DNA from: Neobacillus driksii
GTDB taxonomy: Bacteria; Bacillota; Bacilli; Bacillales; Cytobacillaceae
Assembly: GCF_013409995.1 (NCBI RefSeq)
Contig: NZ_JACCBX010000005.1
Location: 124,001-188,000 of the forward strand
Direction of reading: 5' to 3'
DNA: 64,000 nucleotides
Shown here: positions 9,713 through 18,602 of the stretch, piece after piece
Layout: each line of letters starts with the position of its first letter
How positions within the stretch are numbered: position 1 is the first letter of the stretch
Position numbers and translations under genes: made by a program
The notes under the pieces: model-generated
The model's database searches: none
Seen by the model: only the letters and a program-made list of their open reading frames with translations
What the model was told of the DNA's origin: nothing

Positions 9713-10420
9713 TCAAGCAGCACTCTCTAATTCAACTTTAACAACTCCATCCATGCTATTAGTGAAATTGTAGAGACTTGTAACACTTTGTTTGTAATGG
9801 ATTCCAATCTGAAGATTGATTTGATATCCCCCTTCATTGTTATTACGAATACTCAACCGATAAATAGAAAAATGATCATTCCGAATTTCATTTATGATTT
9901 CGTCTAAATATTTATTTTCCGAAACAACAATCCTCAATGTTACTTCTTGATCTCTCAACTGTTTAGGCCCTATGAATTTCATGACAAGAGGAGTCAGCTG
10001 CACACTTATCAAAATAAACAATGCACCCGTAATGGCTTCAAAATAAAAACCTACTCCAACTGCAATACCAATGCCTGCTGCTCCCCATATAATGGCAGCA
10101 GTTGTTAATCCTGAAATGCTATCATTTCCCCTTTTTAAGATCACACCCGCACCTAAAAATCCAATTCCAGAGACAATTTGTGCAGCTAAACGCAGTGGAT
10201 CCATTGTGACGGCCACACCTAGCTCCGAACGGGGGGCTATATAGGCAGCCTCATACGAAACAATGGTTAAAAGACAGGAAACAATGGATATCACTAAACA
10301 TGTTTTTAAACCCACTGGTTTTCTTTTAAGTTCCCGCTCTAAACCTATCATCAACCCTAAGACAGCTGTAATTCCAAATTTCATTAATACATCCATGTTA
10401 AAAGTAAGATATTCCCACAC
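9713..10420 (-). CDS. MgtC/SapB-family membrane protein
   Basis: About 235 residues with an N-terminal membrane domain of four to five spans (residues 15-140) bearing the MgtC signature GLMIGLERELKRKPVGLKT. A soluble C-terminal ACT-like region follows (about 150-235). MgtC proteins are linked to magnesium limitation and membrane potential; B. subtilis has related proteins of unknown role. The open frame can begin with TTG at 10435, but GAGGGTG is spaced six bases before GTG 10420, which was preferred. It does not belong functionally to the mannoside genes on either side. Confidence 0.85.
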   Translation of the reverse strand: MWEYLTFNMDVLMKFGITAVLGLMIGLERELKRKPVGLKTCLVISIVSCLLTIVSYEAAYIAPRSELGVAVTMDPLRLAAQIVSGIGFLGAGVILKRGNDSISGLTTAAIIWGAAGIGIAVGVGFYFEAITGALFILISVQLTPLVMKFIGPKQLRDQEVTLRIVVSENKYLDEIINEIRNDHFSIYRLSIRNNNEGGYQINLQIGIHYKQSVTSLYNFTNSMDGVVKVELESAA

Positions 10421-10492
10421 CTTATTCACCCTCAAATTGATATTGTTAGTACGAAATTCCCCCTTAACGATGAATCTTTAAAATAGATATAG

Positions 10493-10516
10493 AAAAAAGA
10501 AGGGAAAATACCCTTC
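10493..10516 (-). terminator. Rho-independent terminator after the EEP hydrolase gene
   Basis: GAAGGG and CCCTTC form a 6-bp stem with a TATTTT loop, followed on the minus strand by TTTTTT. It ends 11 bases past the stop of the 10528-11304 gene. Confidence 0.75.
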
Positions 10517-10527
10517 CTTCTCTTTAT

Positions 10528-11304
10528 CTAGACTGGAATATTTATTCGTGCACAGACAGGATAATGATCAGATGGATACATGTTATCCACCTTAGAATAA
10601 ATGATGCTGCCACTCTTTATTTGTGCGGTTTTGGATACAAATATATAGTCGATGGGTTCGCCTTGATATCCACCTTCAAAATCATGAAATGTTTTTCTTA
10701 AGGTCTCATGCCTATCCATAGTTGAAAAAACACTCGTGAATTGGGGATCTTCCTGCCAAAATCTTACTTCCTCGCTGTTAGGATACGCATTAAAATCTCC
10801 CATCAACATGTGTGGAAGATAGTCCTCTCGATTCAATGTATCCATATATTGCTTAATAACCCGGACACCGTTAACGCGTGCTTCTTTACTCATATGATCC
10901 AAGTGAGTATTAAATACTCTGAATTTATTAGGTTGGTCTAGACAGTGAAATTCACCCCATGTACAAATTCGGGGCAATGATGAATTCCAACTGCTGCTTC
11001 CTTCTATTGATGGTGTCTTAGACAACCAAAAAGTCCCACTATTTATAACCCGAAACATGTCTTTTCTAAAAAATATAGCACTATGCTCATCATTACTTCT
11101 TCTCGGTTTCCCAAACCAATCATAATCAGGGAGCCTTCTAGCAAAATCTGTTATCATGGTCGGAAGCAATTCCTGTGTACCGATAACGGCTGGCTGTGTC
11201 TGTTCTAGGATATGAACGATTTTCCCTATCCGGTTAGTCCAGCTGTTTATTCCATCAGAGGCATTATCATACCTTAAATTAAATGTCATGATTACGATAT
11301 CCAT
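10528..11304 (-). CDS. Endonuclease/exonuclease/phosphatase (EEP) family hydrolase
   Basis: Single-domain cytoplasmic EEP protein of 258 residues. Signature motifs are MTFNLRYDN at the N-terminus, VIGTQELLP near 43, FNTHLDHMS near 130, LMGDFNAYP near 165 and the C-terminal SDHYPVCARI. The fold covers nucleases, phosphatases and phosphodiesterases, and small single-domain members like this are often found in sugar-utilisation regions. It has its own terminator. The gene upstream in the direction of transcription is the iol operon, but an aldolase relic separates them. The substrate is unknown. Confidence 0.85.
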   Translation of the reverse strand: MDIVIMTFNLRYDNASDGINSWTNRIGKIVHILEQTQPAVIGTQELLPTMITDFARRLPDYDWFGKPRRSNDEHSAIFFRKDMFRVINSGTFWLSKTPSIEGSSSWNSSLPRICTWGEFHCLDQPNKFRVFNTHLDHMSKEARVNGVRVIKQYMDTLNREDYLPHMLMGDFNAYPNSEEVRFWQEDPQFTSVFSTMDRHETLRKTFHDFEGGYQGEPIDYIFVSKTAQIKSGSIIYSKVDNMYPSDHYPVCARINIPV

Positions 11305-11356
11305 ATTTCTCCATTCACCTGCTAAGCTTTATAATTAGAGCCGAATTCTCTTATTT

Positions 11357-11458
11357 TAGCTTTCAGTTACGTTAAAGTGGCCAACAGCATATTTGGCTTC
11401 TTTTGCATATGAAAAGCATTTCACCCATTGGCACTAAATTCTTACGGTTACAGCCATT
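11357..11458 (-). pseudogene. Decayed N-terminus of a class II aldolase, probably iolJ
   Basis: Directly after iolD the minus strand encodes LVPMGEML in one frame and then SYAKEAKYAVGHFNVTES followed by a stop in another. This is the typical start of class II fructose-bisphosphate or IolJ aldolases (M..LLE.AK...YAVG.FN). The order, frame break and immediate stop show a remnant of about 35 codons. In B. subtilis iolJ closes the iol operon, so the likely reading is that the distal part of this operon was deleted and only the stub of the aldolase remains. Confidence 0.6.
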
Positions 11459-11523
11459 GGTATCAAACCTTTCTTCACACATAACAGTGAACGGACAAGG
11501 GGTATTCATAGAATAAAGCGTAA

Positions 11524-13434
11524 TTAATATTGCTTAGCTTTATTTCTCATATCCACCTTGTCTTGGTAAATCTTTTGAACCTCTTCATTCAGAGATACTT
11601 CCGCTATGCCGACATTCCACCAACTCTCATACCCATCAGTCATGGTTTTTGGCAGAACCTTCACTTCAATAAACGTAGACTTGTTTTGTTTTTTCGAATC
11701 TTCAATGGCTGCTTTTAAATCCTCTAATGTAGTAGCATGATAGGCTTTTGCACCATAAGCTTCTGCCACCTTTGCATAATCAATATTCAGGATTTGATTA
11801 TCAAATGTTCTAAATTCTGTACCATAGCTGCTGCTTCCATTTCCCATTTGCAAGTTATTGATGCAGCCAAACCCAGCATTGTCGAAAAGAATCACATTAA
11901 TTTTTTGCCCATATTGAATGGCTGTAATCAGTTCAGAATGTAACATCAAGAAACTTCCGTCACCTACTAGTGAGTACACTTCTTTATCTGGTTGGGCTAA
12001 CTTCACCCCTAATGCACCGGATATTTCATAACCCATACAAGAATAACCGTATTCTACATTATAAGTATTGGGCACCTCCGGATTCCAAATCCGCTGTACA
12101 TCACCTGGAAGCGATCCTGAAGAGGCAACAATAATACTGTCAGAATCAATCGAATTATTTACCGTAATTAATGCGGCGGTTTGCGAAAGTTCAGTTTCTA
12201 AAGAATCCGCATATTCATTTAGGATTTCTTGAGAAAAGTGACCCTTCACTTCGGGATCGAAATTTTTGCGATGAAAAGTTACTTGACTCAAACGGTCACG
12301 TTCTTTAATCCATTCCTCTTTCAAATCAAAAATGGTATTTTCATAATCAGTTTGATAACCTTCTAGTAATGGTGCCAATTGTTCTAAGGTGGTTTTAGCA
12401 TCTGCTACAACTTGAAAAGCATCTAATTTATAGGCTTGCATTCTACTAACATTAATATTTAAAAATTTTGCTGTTTCAAAATTAAAGCCTGTTTTAGAGG
12501 AAGTGGCGAAATCTGTATATCTAGTTCCGATGCCAATAATTAAATCTGCTTGTTGTGCCGCTTTATTTGCTGCTAATGTTCCCGTTACACCTAAACCGCC
12601 TAAATTGTACGGAAACCAAGACTCGACCGTCGCTTTCCCAGCTTGTGTTTCGACCAATGGGATCTTATGAGTTTCGGAAAGTTTGATTAATATATCACGC
12701 GCTTGAGAATACTTTGATCCGCCGCCCACGACAATAACGGGCCTTTTACTAGATTTCACCAACTCTGCTGCCCCATTTAATTCACGCTGTACAGGTATCG
12801 TTCTATCAAGGTAGTGAACCCGTTTTTCAAAGAATATTTCATCATATTCAAATGCTTCACCTTCTACATCCTGAGATATACAAATGGTTGCAGGACCCGC
12901 TTTTGCCGGATCTGTCATGACTTCGAAAGCTCGGAGTAGACTTGACATTAATTGTTCAGGACGAGTAATGCGATCCCAATACCTTGAGAGCGGTTTCAAC
13001 GCATCGTTTGTTGTTACAGCTAGGCTATATTCCTGCTCGACTTGTTGTAAGACGGGATCTGGCTGCCTTGTAGCAAAGGTATCACCCGGCAAAAATAATA
13101 CGGGAATATTGTTTGCTAATGCTGTACCTGCAGCTGCAGCTAAATTAGCTGCTCCTGGACCAACAGATGTAGTAACAGCAAAGATTTTTTGGCGAAGCAT
13201 TTGTTTACTATAGGCAATAGCAGCATGGGCCATCCCTTGCTCATTTTTCCCTTGAAATACTTTTAAGTGTCCTGAATCTTGTTCAAGTGCCTGCCCAATA
13301 CCTAATACATTTCCATGGCCGAACAATGTGAAGATCCCTTCTACGTATGGAAATTCTTCACCATCCACATGAAGATATTGTTGATTCAAAAATTTAATTA
13401 ATGCTTGTGCCGTTGTTAATTTAATTTTCCCCAT
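11524..13434 (-). CDS. iolD: 3D-(3,5/4)-trihydroxycyclohexane-1,2-dione acylhydrolase
   Basis: Thiamine-diphosphate enzyme that opens the ring of 3D-trihydroxycyclohexane-1,2-dione to 5-deoxy-glucuronate in myo-inositol breakdown. The 636-residue length matches IolD. Visible parts are the N-terminal pyrimidine-binding domain (FGHGNVLGIGQALEQ near 40, TSVGPGAANL near 115), a central domain, and the ThDP/Mg motif VGDGSFLMLHSELITAIQYG with LFDNAGFG around residues 485-520. A GTG lies in the GAGGTG ribosome site; the ATG at 13434, nine bases on, is the better start. It is the last intact gene of the shortened iol operon. Confidence 0.96.
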   Translation of the reverse strand: MGKIKLTTAQALIKFLNQQYLHVDGEEFPYVEGIFTLFGHGNVLGIGQALEQDSGHLKVFQGKNEQGMAHAAIAYSKQMLRQKIFAVTTSVGPGAANLAAAAGTALANNIPVLFLPGDTFATRQPDPVLQQVEQEYSLAVTTNDALKPLSRYWDRITRPEQLMSSLLRAFEVMTDPAKAGPATICISQDVEGEAFEYDEIFFEKRVHYLDRTIPVQRELNGAAELVKSSKRPVIVVGGGSKYSQARDILIKLSETHKIPLVETQAGKATVESWFPYNLGGLGVTGTLAANKAAQQADLIIGIGTRYTDFATSSKTGFNFETAKFLNINVSRMQAYKLDAFQVVADAKTTLEQLAPLLEGYQTDYENTIFDLKEEWIKERDRLSQVTFHRKNFDPEVKGHFSQEILNEYADSLETELSQTAALITVNNSIDSDSIIVASSGSLPGDVQRIWNPEVPNTYNVEYGYSCMGYEISGALGVKLAQPDKEVYSLVGDGSFLMLHSELITAIQYGQKINVILFDNAGFGCINNLQMGNGSSSYGTEFRTFDNQILNIDYAKVAEAYGAKAYHATTLEDLKAAIEDSKKQNKSTFIEVKVLPKTMTDGYESWWNVGIAEVSLNEEVQKIYQDKVDMRNKAKQY

Positions 13435-13475
13435 CGCTATTTTCACCTCGGAAAGATTGTTCTATTTCTATTTTT

Positions 13476-14453
13476 TTACGATCTTTCTTTAATCAGCGCT
13501 TCAATTTCTGCTGCTGTTGGCATTGCTTCTGAAGAACTATGCTTACTGACAACAATGGCCGCAGAAGCACTGGCATATTTTAATGCTGTTTCAATATCTT
13601 TACCAGTAATTAATGCATATAGAAAAGCGGAAGCATATGAATCCCCTGCACCAAATGTTTTTAGTACTTTCGTTAAGTAAGCCAGGCCCTTGCACGTTTC
13701 ACCAGTTTTTAGATACGCATAAGAACCTTCAACACCATGTTTAATGACAATTAACTCTGGTGAGTAAGCGAACAAATACCGAATTGTTGTTTCATTGTTA
13801 CCTTCTACAACATTCTCCAACATGTCAAATTCATCGCGAGTACCAATCACCACATTTGCCTGCTCTGCAACAAGTGAATAATAAACGGATACTTCTTCAG
13901 AAGATCCCCATGTATATGGCCGATAATCTAATTCAAATACGACTTTCACATCGTTTTGCTTGGCATATTTAATTGCTTTTAACACGGCTTCACGAGATGG
14001 ACTTTTTGAAAGTGCCGTTCCTGATACAAGAAGAATTTTTGACTTTTTTATATACTCTTCACTTACCTCTGATGGCTGTAAATACAAATCAGCTACATCT
14101 TCGCGATACATTAAGATACTGCATTCCTCAGGACTCTTAATTTCCGTAAAAGCAAGCCCAGTCTTATGCCCCTCTCTATCTATCACCATATTAGAAGTAT
14201 CTACTCCTGCTTCACGCATGTATTGTTCGATAAAACGTCCATGCTGGTCGTCTGAGAGCTTGCCAATAAAACCTGACTTTAATCCTAATTTCGCTGCCCC
14301 AATTGCAATGTTAGCAGGCGAACCGCCTACATACTTTTTAAAGGTCATTGTTTCTTCCATTGGCCGGTTATATTCTACCGCATTTAAATCCATACATGCC
14401 CTTCCAATCGCAATAAGATCAAATTCACGATCGGTATGAAAATTTATTCTCAT
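13476..14453 (-). CDS. iolC: 5-dehydro-2-deoxygluconokinase
   Basis: PfkB-family sugar kinase of 325 residues that phosphorylates 2-deoxy-5-keto-gluconate, the DKG step of inositol catabolism. It shows the N-terminal PfkB pattern AIGRACMDLNAVEYNRP, the second signature VGGSPANIAIGAAKLGL near residue 42, and the C-terminal catalytic motif TFGAGDSYASAFLYAL near 270 with the catalytic aspartate. It starts at ATG 14453 after GAGGAG and lies 20 bases after iolB. With the aldolase stub downstream dead, its product needs an IolJ aldolase encoded elsewhere. Confidence 0.95.
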   Translation of the reverse strand: MRINFHTDREFDLIAIGRACMDLNAVEYNRPMEETMTFKKYVGGSPANIAIGAAKLGLKSGFIGKLSDDQHGRFIEQYMREAGVDTSNMVIDREGHKTGLAFTEIKSPEECSILMYREDVADLYLQPSEVSEEYIKKSKILLVSGTALSKSPSREAVLKAIKYAKQNDVKVVFELDYRPYTWGSSEEVSVYYSLVAEQANVVIGTRDEFDMLENVVEGNNETTIRYLFAYSPELIVIKHGVEGSYAYLKTGETCKGLAYLTKVLKTFGAGDSYASAFLYALITGKDIETALKYASASAAIVVSKHSSSEAMPTAAEIEALIKERS

Positions 14454-14472
14454 TTTTCCAATCTCCTCTAGT

Positions 14473-15291
14473 TTATTTACGATCTATTATCCATTCATGA
14501 GCTGGATCATTATGGAATTTCCAGATTCGCTTTGGACCAGCCATTACGTTTAAATAGTAGGACTCATATCCATCTGGAACGCCTACAGGGTGATAACCTG
14601 CCGGCACCAAAACAACATCACCGTTCTCTACTGCCATTGTCTCATCAATGGAGCGGTCATCCGTGTACACACGTTGAAAGACAAAACCTTGTCTTGGATT
14701 CATTTCATGATAATACGTCTCTTCCAATAGTGATTCATCAGGGAGTTGATCCTGGTCATGTTTATGGGGAGGATAGCTTGACCAGTTACCGCTTTCAGTA
14801 AAAACCTCCACAACTAGCAAACTATTAGCAGATGGATCTGAATCAGGCAAAATATTATGAACTAACCGTTTGTTGCTATACTTACCACGAGTTTCAATAC
14901 TGTTCTCTTCTGCTTTAATCAATCTCGTCGGCAATTGTGTTTCAGAAGATGAATAACAGAGAACCACTCTTGCTTTTGTTGTTGCCACTATCTCAAAAGT
15001 GCGCTCATTTGAAACATAGACACTATCCGTCGGCTTTTTTTCAAAAACACTTGCTCTCGTACCTAGATTTTCAAATGTATGCTCACCATCAGAAACATTG
15101 ATTTTTCCAGTTAACGCTACAATGCAGCATTCTTCTTTTTCAAGTTCTTGCACATATGCTGCACCAGGGAGTAAATCGACAACTTTAAATCCAACATATT
15201 TCAATGGAGAATTATCAGTTGTTACGTCATGAACAATGGTGATTCCATCCTTAGATGACTGGAAAATGGGTTTCCGCAGTAATGTGTTCAT
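14473..15291 (-). CDS. iolB: 5-deoxy-glucuronate isomerase
   Basis: Bicupin isomerase of 272 residues converting 5-deoxy-glucuronate to 2-deoxy-5-keto-gluconate. The KduI/IolB signature is in the second half: SYPPHKHDQDQLPDESLLEE around 173-190 with the metal histidines, then YHEMNPRQGFVFQRVY. Near the C-terminus PAGYHPVGVPDGYESYYLNV carries a further histidine. The ATG at 15291 follows GGAGGG. It lies between iolA and iolC; a stem-loop in the iolA-iolB gap may adjust relative expression. Confidence 0.95.
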   Translation of the reverse strand: MNTLLRKPIFQSSKDGITIVHDVTTDNSPLKYVGFKVVDLLPGAAYVQELEKEECCIVALTGKINVSDGEHTFENLGTRASVFEKKPTDSVYVSNERTFEIVATTKARVVLCYSSSETQLPTRLIKAEENSIETRGKYSNKRLVHNILPDSDPSANSLLVVEVFTESGNWSSYPPHKHDQDQLPDESLLEETYYHEMNPRQGFVFQRVYTDDRSIDETMAVENGDVVLVPAGYHPVGVPDGYESYYLNVMAGPKRIWKFHNDPAHEWIIDRK

Positions 15292-15367
15292 TATAATTTC
15301 CCTCCTTAAAAAATTCAGTAACCTATATGATAAAAAATGTTACAAAGGATGCCAAAAACTGTTAATA

Positions 15368-15403
15368 GCTATTATCCTACTAAAAGTACAGTAGAATAAT
15401 AGC
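15368..15403 (-). terminator. Stem-loop between iolA and iolB (partial terminator)
   Basis: GCTATTATTCTACT and AGTAGGATAATAGC can form a 14-position stem with one non-Watson-Crick pair and an 8-base loop. The T stretch after it is weak and displaced, so it probably acts as an attenuating or processing hairpin and not as a full stop. Confidence 0.5.
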
Positions 15404-15413
15404 TTCAGGTACA

Positions 15414-16877
15414 TTACTCAAATATTGGCGCTTTATAATTGGCTGTTACAACTTTTTTATGTGTATAGAATTCAACACCATCTTTTCCATTCGCAGGCAA
15501 AGTACCATAAAATGAAGATTTCCAGCCTGAGAATGGAAAGAATGCAATCGGAGCGGGTACACCTAAGTTAATCCCCAGCATTCCAGCGTGAATATTTTCT
15601 CTAAAATAACGGATAGCTGAAGCATTGGATGTATAAATACAGGCTCCATTTGCAAATTCTGATTTGTTTGCTGTTTCTACTGCTTCTTTCAAGTGCTTAA
15701 CACGGACAATAGAAAGGACTGGAGCAAATATTTCATCCTTCCAAATGGTCATATCAGTCGTAACACTATCAAAAATAGTTGGACCAACAAAATAACCATC
15801 TTCAGAACAATTTTCACGCCCATCACATACTAGCTTTGCCCCCTCCTCAATACCTTGATTAATATAACCAAGAGTCCGTTTTCGATTTTCTTCTCGAATC
15901 ACGGGTCCTAAGAACACACCTTCATCTAAGCCGTTTCCAATTTTGATTTTCTTCGTTTTCTCTAGAAGTAATGACATAAATTCATCTGCTATACCTTCCT
16001 CTACTGTCACAACGGAACAAGCCATACAGCGTTCTCCAGCAGAACCAAATGCAGAACTGATGATATTTGTTGTCGCATGGTCTATATCTGCATCATTTAA
16101 AACAATCGAATGGTTTTTTGCACCAGTAAGCGCTTGAACTCGTTTTAAGTTCTGGCTTCCGCGTTTATAAACATATTCACCAACAGGTTTAGAACCAACA
16201 AAAGAAATAGCTTGAACAGTGGGATGATCTAGGAGACCATTTACAACATCATGAGCTCCATTAACAATGTTAAACACACCTTTTGGCAGACCTGCTTCCG
16301 TTAATAATTGTGCTAATTTTTCGGTGAGCAATGGTGTTCTTTCAGATGGCTTCAATACAAATGTGTTTCCTACCGCAATTGCCATTGGGAACATCCAGCA
16401 TGGAACCATCATTGGAAAATTGAAAGGTGTAATCCCGCCGACTACTCCGATAGGATAGCGATAACTAGTCACTTCCACATCTGTTGCAATGGTGGTTATA
16501 GAATCTCCCATCATTAAGGTAGGGGCGCCAGCTGCAAATTCTACATTTTCGATTCCTCTGCCGACTTCTCCTAGTGCCTCGGCGAGATTCTTCCCATTTT
16601 CAATTGTAATCAAACGAGCTAATTCTTCTTTATTTTCTTGCAGCAGCTGCTGAAATTTGAATAGAATTCGAGCACGCTGCTGGACAGGCACTAGTTTCCA
16701 ATCTTCAAATGCCACCCGTGCAGCCTCTATTGCATCATTAACATCTTCATATGTAGATAAAGGGACTTGGACAATTACCTCTTTCGTTGCAGGATTATAT
16801 ACATCCTCATACACAGCCGATTTACTTTCAACCCACTCACCATTAATAAAATTTTTAAGTTTTCTTATTTCTCCCAT
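15414..16877 (-). CDS. iolA: Methylmalonate-semialdehyde dehydrogenase (CoA-acylating)
   Basis: ALDH-superfamily enzyme that oxidises malonic or methylmalonic semialdehyde with CoA and NAD; the last step of inositol catabolism gives acetyl-CoA. The chain is 487 residues, the length of B. subtilis IolA (MmsA). Motifs are [18 protein letters not shown] near 150, the cofactor-site sequence [14 protein letters not shown] near 240 and the catalytic cysteine in [12 protein letters not shown] near 285. A longer frame starts at TTG 16898, but that overlaps the ribosome site; ATG 16877 is preferred. First gene of the iol operon, divergent from iolR. Confidence 0.95.
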   Translation of the reverse strand: MGEIRKLKNFINGEWVESKSAVYEDVYNPATKEVIVQVPLSTYEDVNDAIEAARVAFEDWKLVPVQQRARILFKFQQLLQENKEELARLITIENGKNLAEALGEVGRGIENVEFAAGAPTLMMGDSITTIATDVEVTSYRYPIGVVGGITPFNFPMMVPCWMFPMAIAVGNTFVLKPSERTPLLTEKLAQLLTEAGLPKGVFNIVNGAHDVVNGLLDHPTVQAISFVGSKPVGEYVYKRGSQNLKRVQALTGAKNHSIVLNDADIDHATTNIISSAFGSAGERCMACSVVTVEEGIADEFMSLLLEKTKKIKIGNGLDEGVFLGPVIREENRKRTLGYINQGIEEGAKLVCDGRENCSEDGYFVGPTIFDSVTTDMTIWKDEIFAPVLSIVRVKHLKEAVETANKSEFANGACIYTSNASAIRYFRENIHAGMLGINLGVPAPIAFFPFSGWKSSFYGTLPANGKDGVEFYTHKKVVTANYKAPIFE

Positions 16878-16944
16878 TTGTTTATTCCATCCCTTCAATA
16901 AAAATTGGTTATATTTTCGTTAAATTTTGGCAACTTATGATTAA

Positions 16945-16973
16945 ATCATAATAGTTAAGAATCTTGTAGTCAA
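16945..16973 (-). promoter_or_regulatory. SigA promoter of the iolA operon
   Basis: On the minus strand TTGACT and TATGAT are separated by 17 bases, 68 bases upstream of the iolA start. This is the strongest consensus promoter seen in the window. Confidence 0.7.
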
Positions 16974-16974
16974 G

Positions 16975-16985
16975 ATTTTTTGGTT
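16975..16985 (-). promoter_or_regulatory. Candidate IolR operator
   Basis: TAACCAAAAAA on the minus strand fits the B. subtilis IolR half-site pattern WRAYCAADARD as I recall it. It lies one base upstream of the iolA -35 box in the iolA-iolR divergent region, a suitable place for repression. Only one clear copy was found; natural sites have tandem repeats. Confidence 0.4.
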
Positions 16986-17066
16986 AATTATTGGTGAACT
17001 GTTGATTAACTTGTGGTAATATTAACATTATAAAAAATGAGGGTTTTTATGATTGAGGGGATAGAG

Positions 17067-17819
17067 ATGATAAAGGAAAAAAGGATAAAACAATTAGAGG
17101 AATATGTAGTAAAACAGGAGTCTGCCTCCCTAGATGAGCTTGTCAAAGAATTTAACGTATCAAAAAATACGATAAGACGTGATCTTCAAGAGTTAGTAAA
17201 TACAGGAGCTTTCAAAAAAGTTTATGGCGGGATTGCCGTCAATCAAAAACTTGAGCCGTATCATGAACGGGAAGTACGAAATCATCATGGAAAAAGAATC
17301 ATAGGCAGGACAGCAGCCACTTTTGTCGAGGATGGAGATATCATATTTATTGATTCGGGAACTACAACCACAGAGATGCTTAATCATATAAAAGAAAAGC
17401 ACATAACAATCATTACAAATAATATTGATATTATTGTTGGATCTCTTCCTTATGAAAATTTTACAATCATAACGATTGGAGGCGTTCTTGAGAGAAAAAC
17501 CAAATCTTTTGGTATCAACAATAATATAGAAATATTAAATACCTACAATATCAATAAGGCATTTATGGCTTCAACCGGTATTACACCTACTAACGGCATT
17601 ACAAACGCTTCTCTTCTTGAAACAGAATTAAAAAGAAAAATTGTGGAAAGGAGTAAAACAATCTATTTATTAGTTGATCATAATAAATTTGGTCAATATG
17701 GATTAACAACTTATTGTGAATTAAACAAAGTTAATTACTTAATTACTGATAAAATGCCCAGTCTTGAGTACCAGAACCTCGTGGCGGAGAATAATGTAAA
17801 ATTGGTTATTGCAGAATAA
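17067..17819 (+). CDS. iolR: DeoR-family repressor of the iol operon
   Basis: DNA-binding repressor of about 250 residues, the size of B. subtilis IolR. An N-terminal DeoR winged helix is seen in SLDELVKEFNVSKNTIRRDL (residues 20-39) with the following YGGIAVN hinge. A DeoR sensor domain follows, with the sugar-phosphate site IDSGTTTTEML near 95 and a conserved LLVDHNKFG near 215. The earlier ATG at 17037 lacks a ribosome site; GAGGGG stands six bases before ATG 17067. It is divergent from iolA, the classic position. The expected inducer is the IolC product, 2-deoxy-5-keto-gluconate 6-phosphate, by analogy with B. subtilis. Confidence 0.9.
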   Translation: MIKEKRIKQLEEYVVKQESASLDELVKEFNVSKNTIRRDLQELVNTGAFKKVYGGIAVNQKLEPYHEREVRNHHGKRIIGRTAATFVEDGDIIFIDSGTTTTEMLNHIKEKHITIITNNIDIIVGSLPYENFTIITIGGVLERKTKSFGINNNIEILNTYNINKAFMASTGITPTNGITNASLLETELKRKIVERSKTIYLLVDHNKFGQYGLTTYCELNKVNYLITDKMPSLEYQNLVAENNVKLVIAE

Positions 17820-17846
17820 CGATAATATCATCTAATCAAACGTTAA

Positions 17847-18223
17847 GGAACGGAAAAAATTTACGAAGCTGATTTCGTATGTATCGCAGGTGGCTTGTAT
17901 CCATTAGCAGAGCTTACAGCCGTTGCCGGGTGCCCATTCCAATACGTACCGGAACTTGGTGGACATGTTCCGCATCATTCCAAAGCGGAAAAATCGCCAT
18001 GGCCCAAGGAACAACTGCTGACATTTCGATTGCTAAACACGCTAGAAAAGGCAGCACTGATATCAACGAGAAACTTCAACAGGCAATGAAGAACGTTCAT
18101 ACTGTCCGTCAAAACGCTGCTATCCAATTTAACCCAGAACTTGCAAACGGCCGCAGGAAAATTTACGAGCTTTGGGACAATCTTTATGGGAATGAACAGG
18201 ATACTATACAGAAGATAAGATAA
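17847..18223 (+). pseudogene. Decayed C-terminal fragment of an FAD-dependent amino-acid oxidase-like protein
   Basis: The plus strand reads EADFVCIAGGLYPLAELTAV and ends that block with YVPELGGHVPHHS in one frame. It then shifts frame to IAMAQGTTADISIAKHA, followed by the NAAIQFNPELANGRRKIYELW block, and ends at TAA 18223. These are recognisable pieces of FAD/NAD(P)-binding oxidoreductases of the HcnB / sarcosine oxidase alpha type (YIPELGGHVP, then AKVAMAQG..AG.SIAKH). The stretch between the two blocks is missing and the N-terminal two thirds are gone. A terminator follows 49 bases later. Confidence 0.55.
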
Positions 18224-18271
18224 GATAAAAGAAAGAATGAATGATTCTGGAACAATGTTTTTATTTTAGCT

Positions 18272-18312
18272 AAACCACCCTTTTGCTTTCGCGACGCAGG
18301 GTGGTTTTCTTG
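18272..18312 (+). terminator. Rho-independent terminator
   Basis: AAACCACCC pairs with GGGTGGTTT across an 18-base loop, followed by TCTTG after a short T run. It lies 49 bases beyond the decayed oxidoreductase fragment and was probably its terminator. The stem would also form on the other strand. Confidence 0.65.
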
Positions 18313-18385
18313 TATTCTAGAACATTCTTCCGACACGAATATGCGGTTACTTCCTGCACAATTCCCTTCAGGAACTTCTCGTAGA

Positions 18386-18470
18386 AATTCAAGAAATGTT
18401 TCCATCATTATCGCCTCCTTCCGCAATTACGGAAGAAGATCGACAACCAATCACCCCAACAATGCGGACA
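18386..18470 (-). other. Leader-like hairpin element, copy 1
   Basis: On the minus strand GGTTGTCGAT is followed by the hairpin CTTCCG-TAATTG-CGGAAG (18418-18435), then GGAGGC and ATGATGGAAACATTTCTTGA. A related element occurs at 60988-61073 with the hairpin sequence changed but pairing kept. The frame after the ATG is open for about 80 codons but resembles nothing I know and runs through the terminator hairpin. It could be the leader and start of a very small gene or a decayed one. Confidence 0.3.
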
Positions 18471-18602
18471 GAAAAACGGTATTTTCTCCAATATATACAT
18501 TTTTCGACTTATTATGACAGTTTTGGGACAGAAAATGGTAAAGTATTACGAATATTACAGAGTAAGAGATAATTTAGAGAGAGATAAGGGGAATTAGTTA
18601 TT

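Noticed and set aside
12884..13213. Open frame of about 109 codons on the plus strand inside iolD
   Set aside because: It lies wholly opposite a strongly conserved enzyme gene, has no ribosome site and resembles no family; similar antisense frames inside manP, iolC and mngA were left out for the same reason.
18184..18426. Minus-strand frame of about 80 codons beginning after GGAGGC
   Set aside because: It has a fair ribosome site but runs through a terminator hairpin, resembles nothing known and its homologous copy at 61 kb stops after nine codons. Kept only as a leader-like element.
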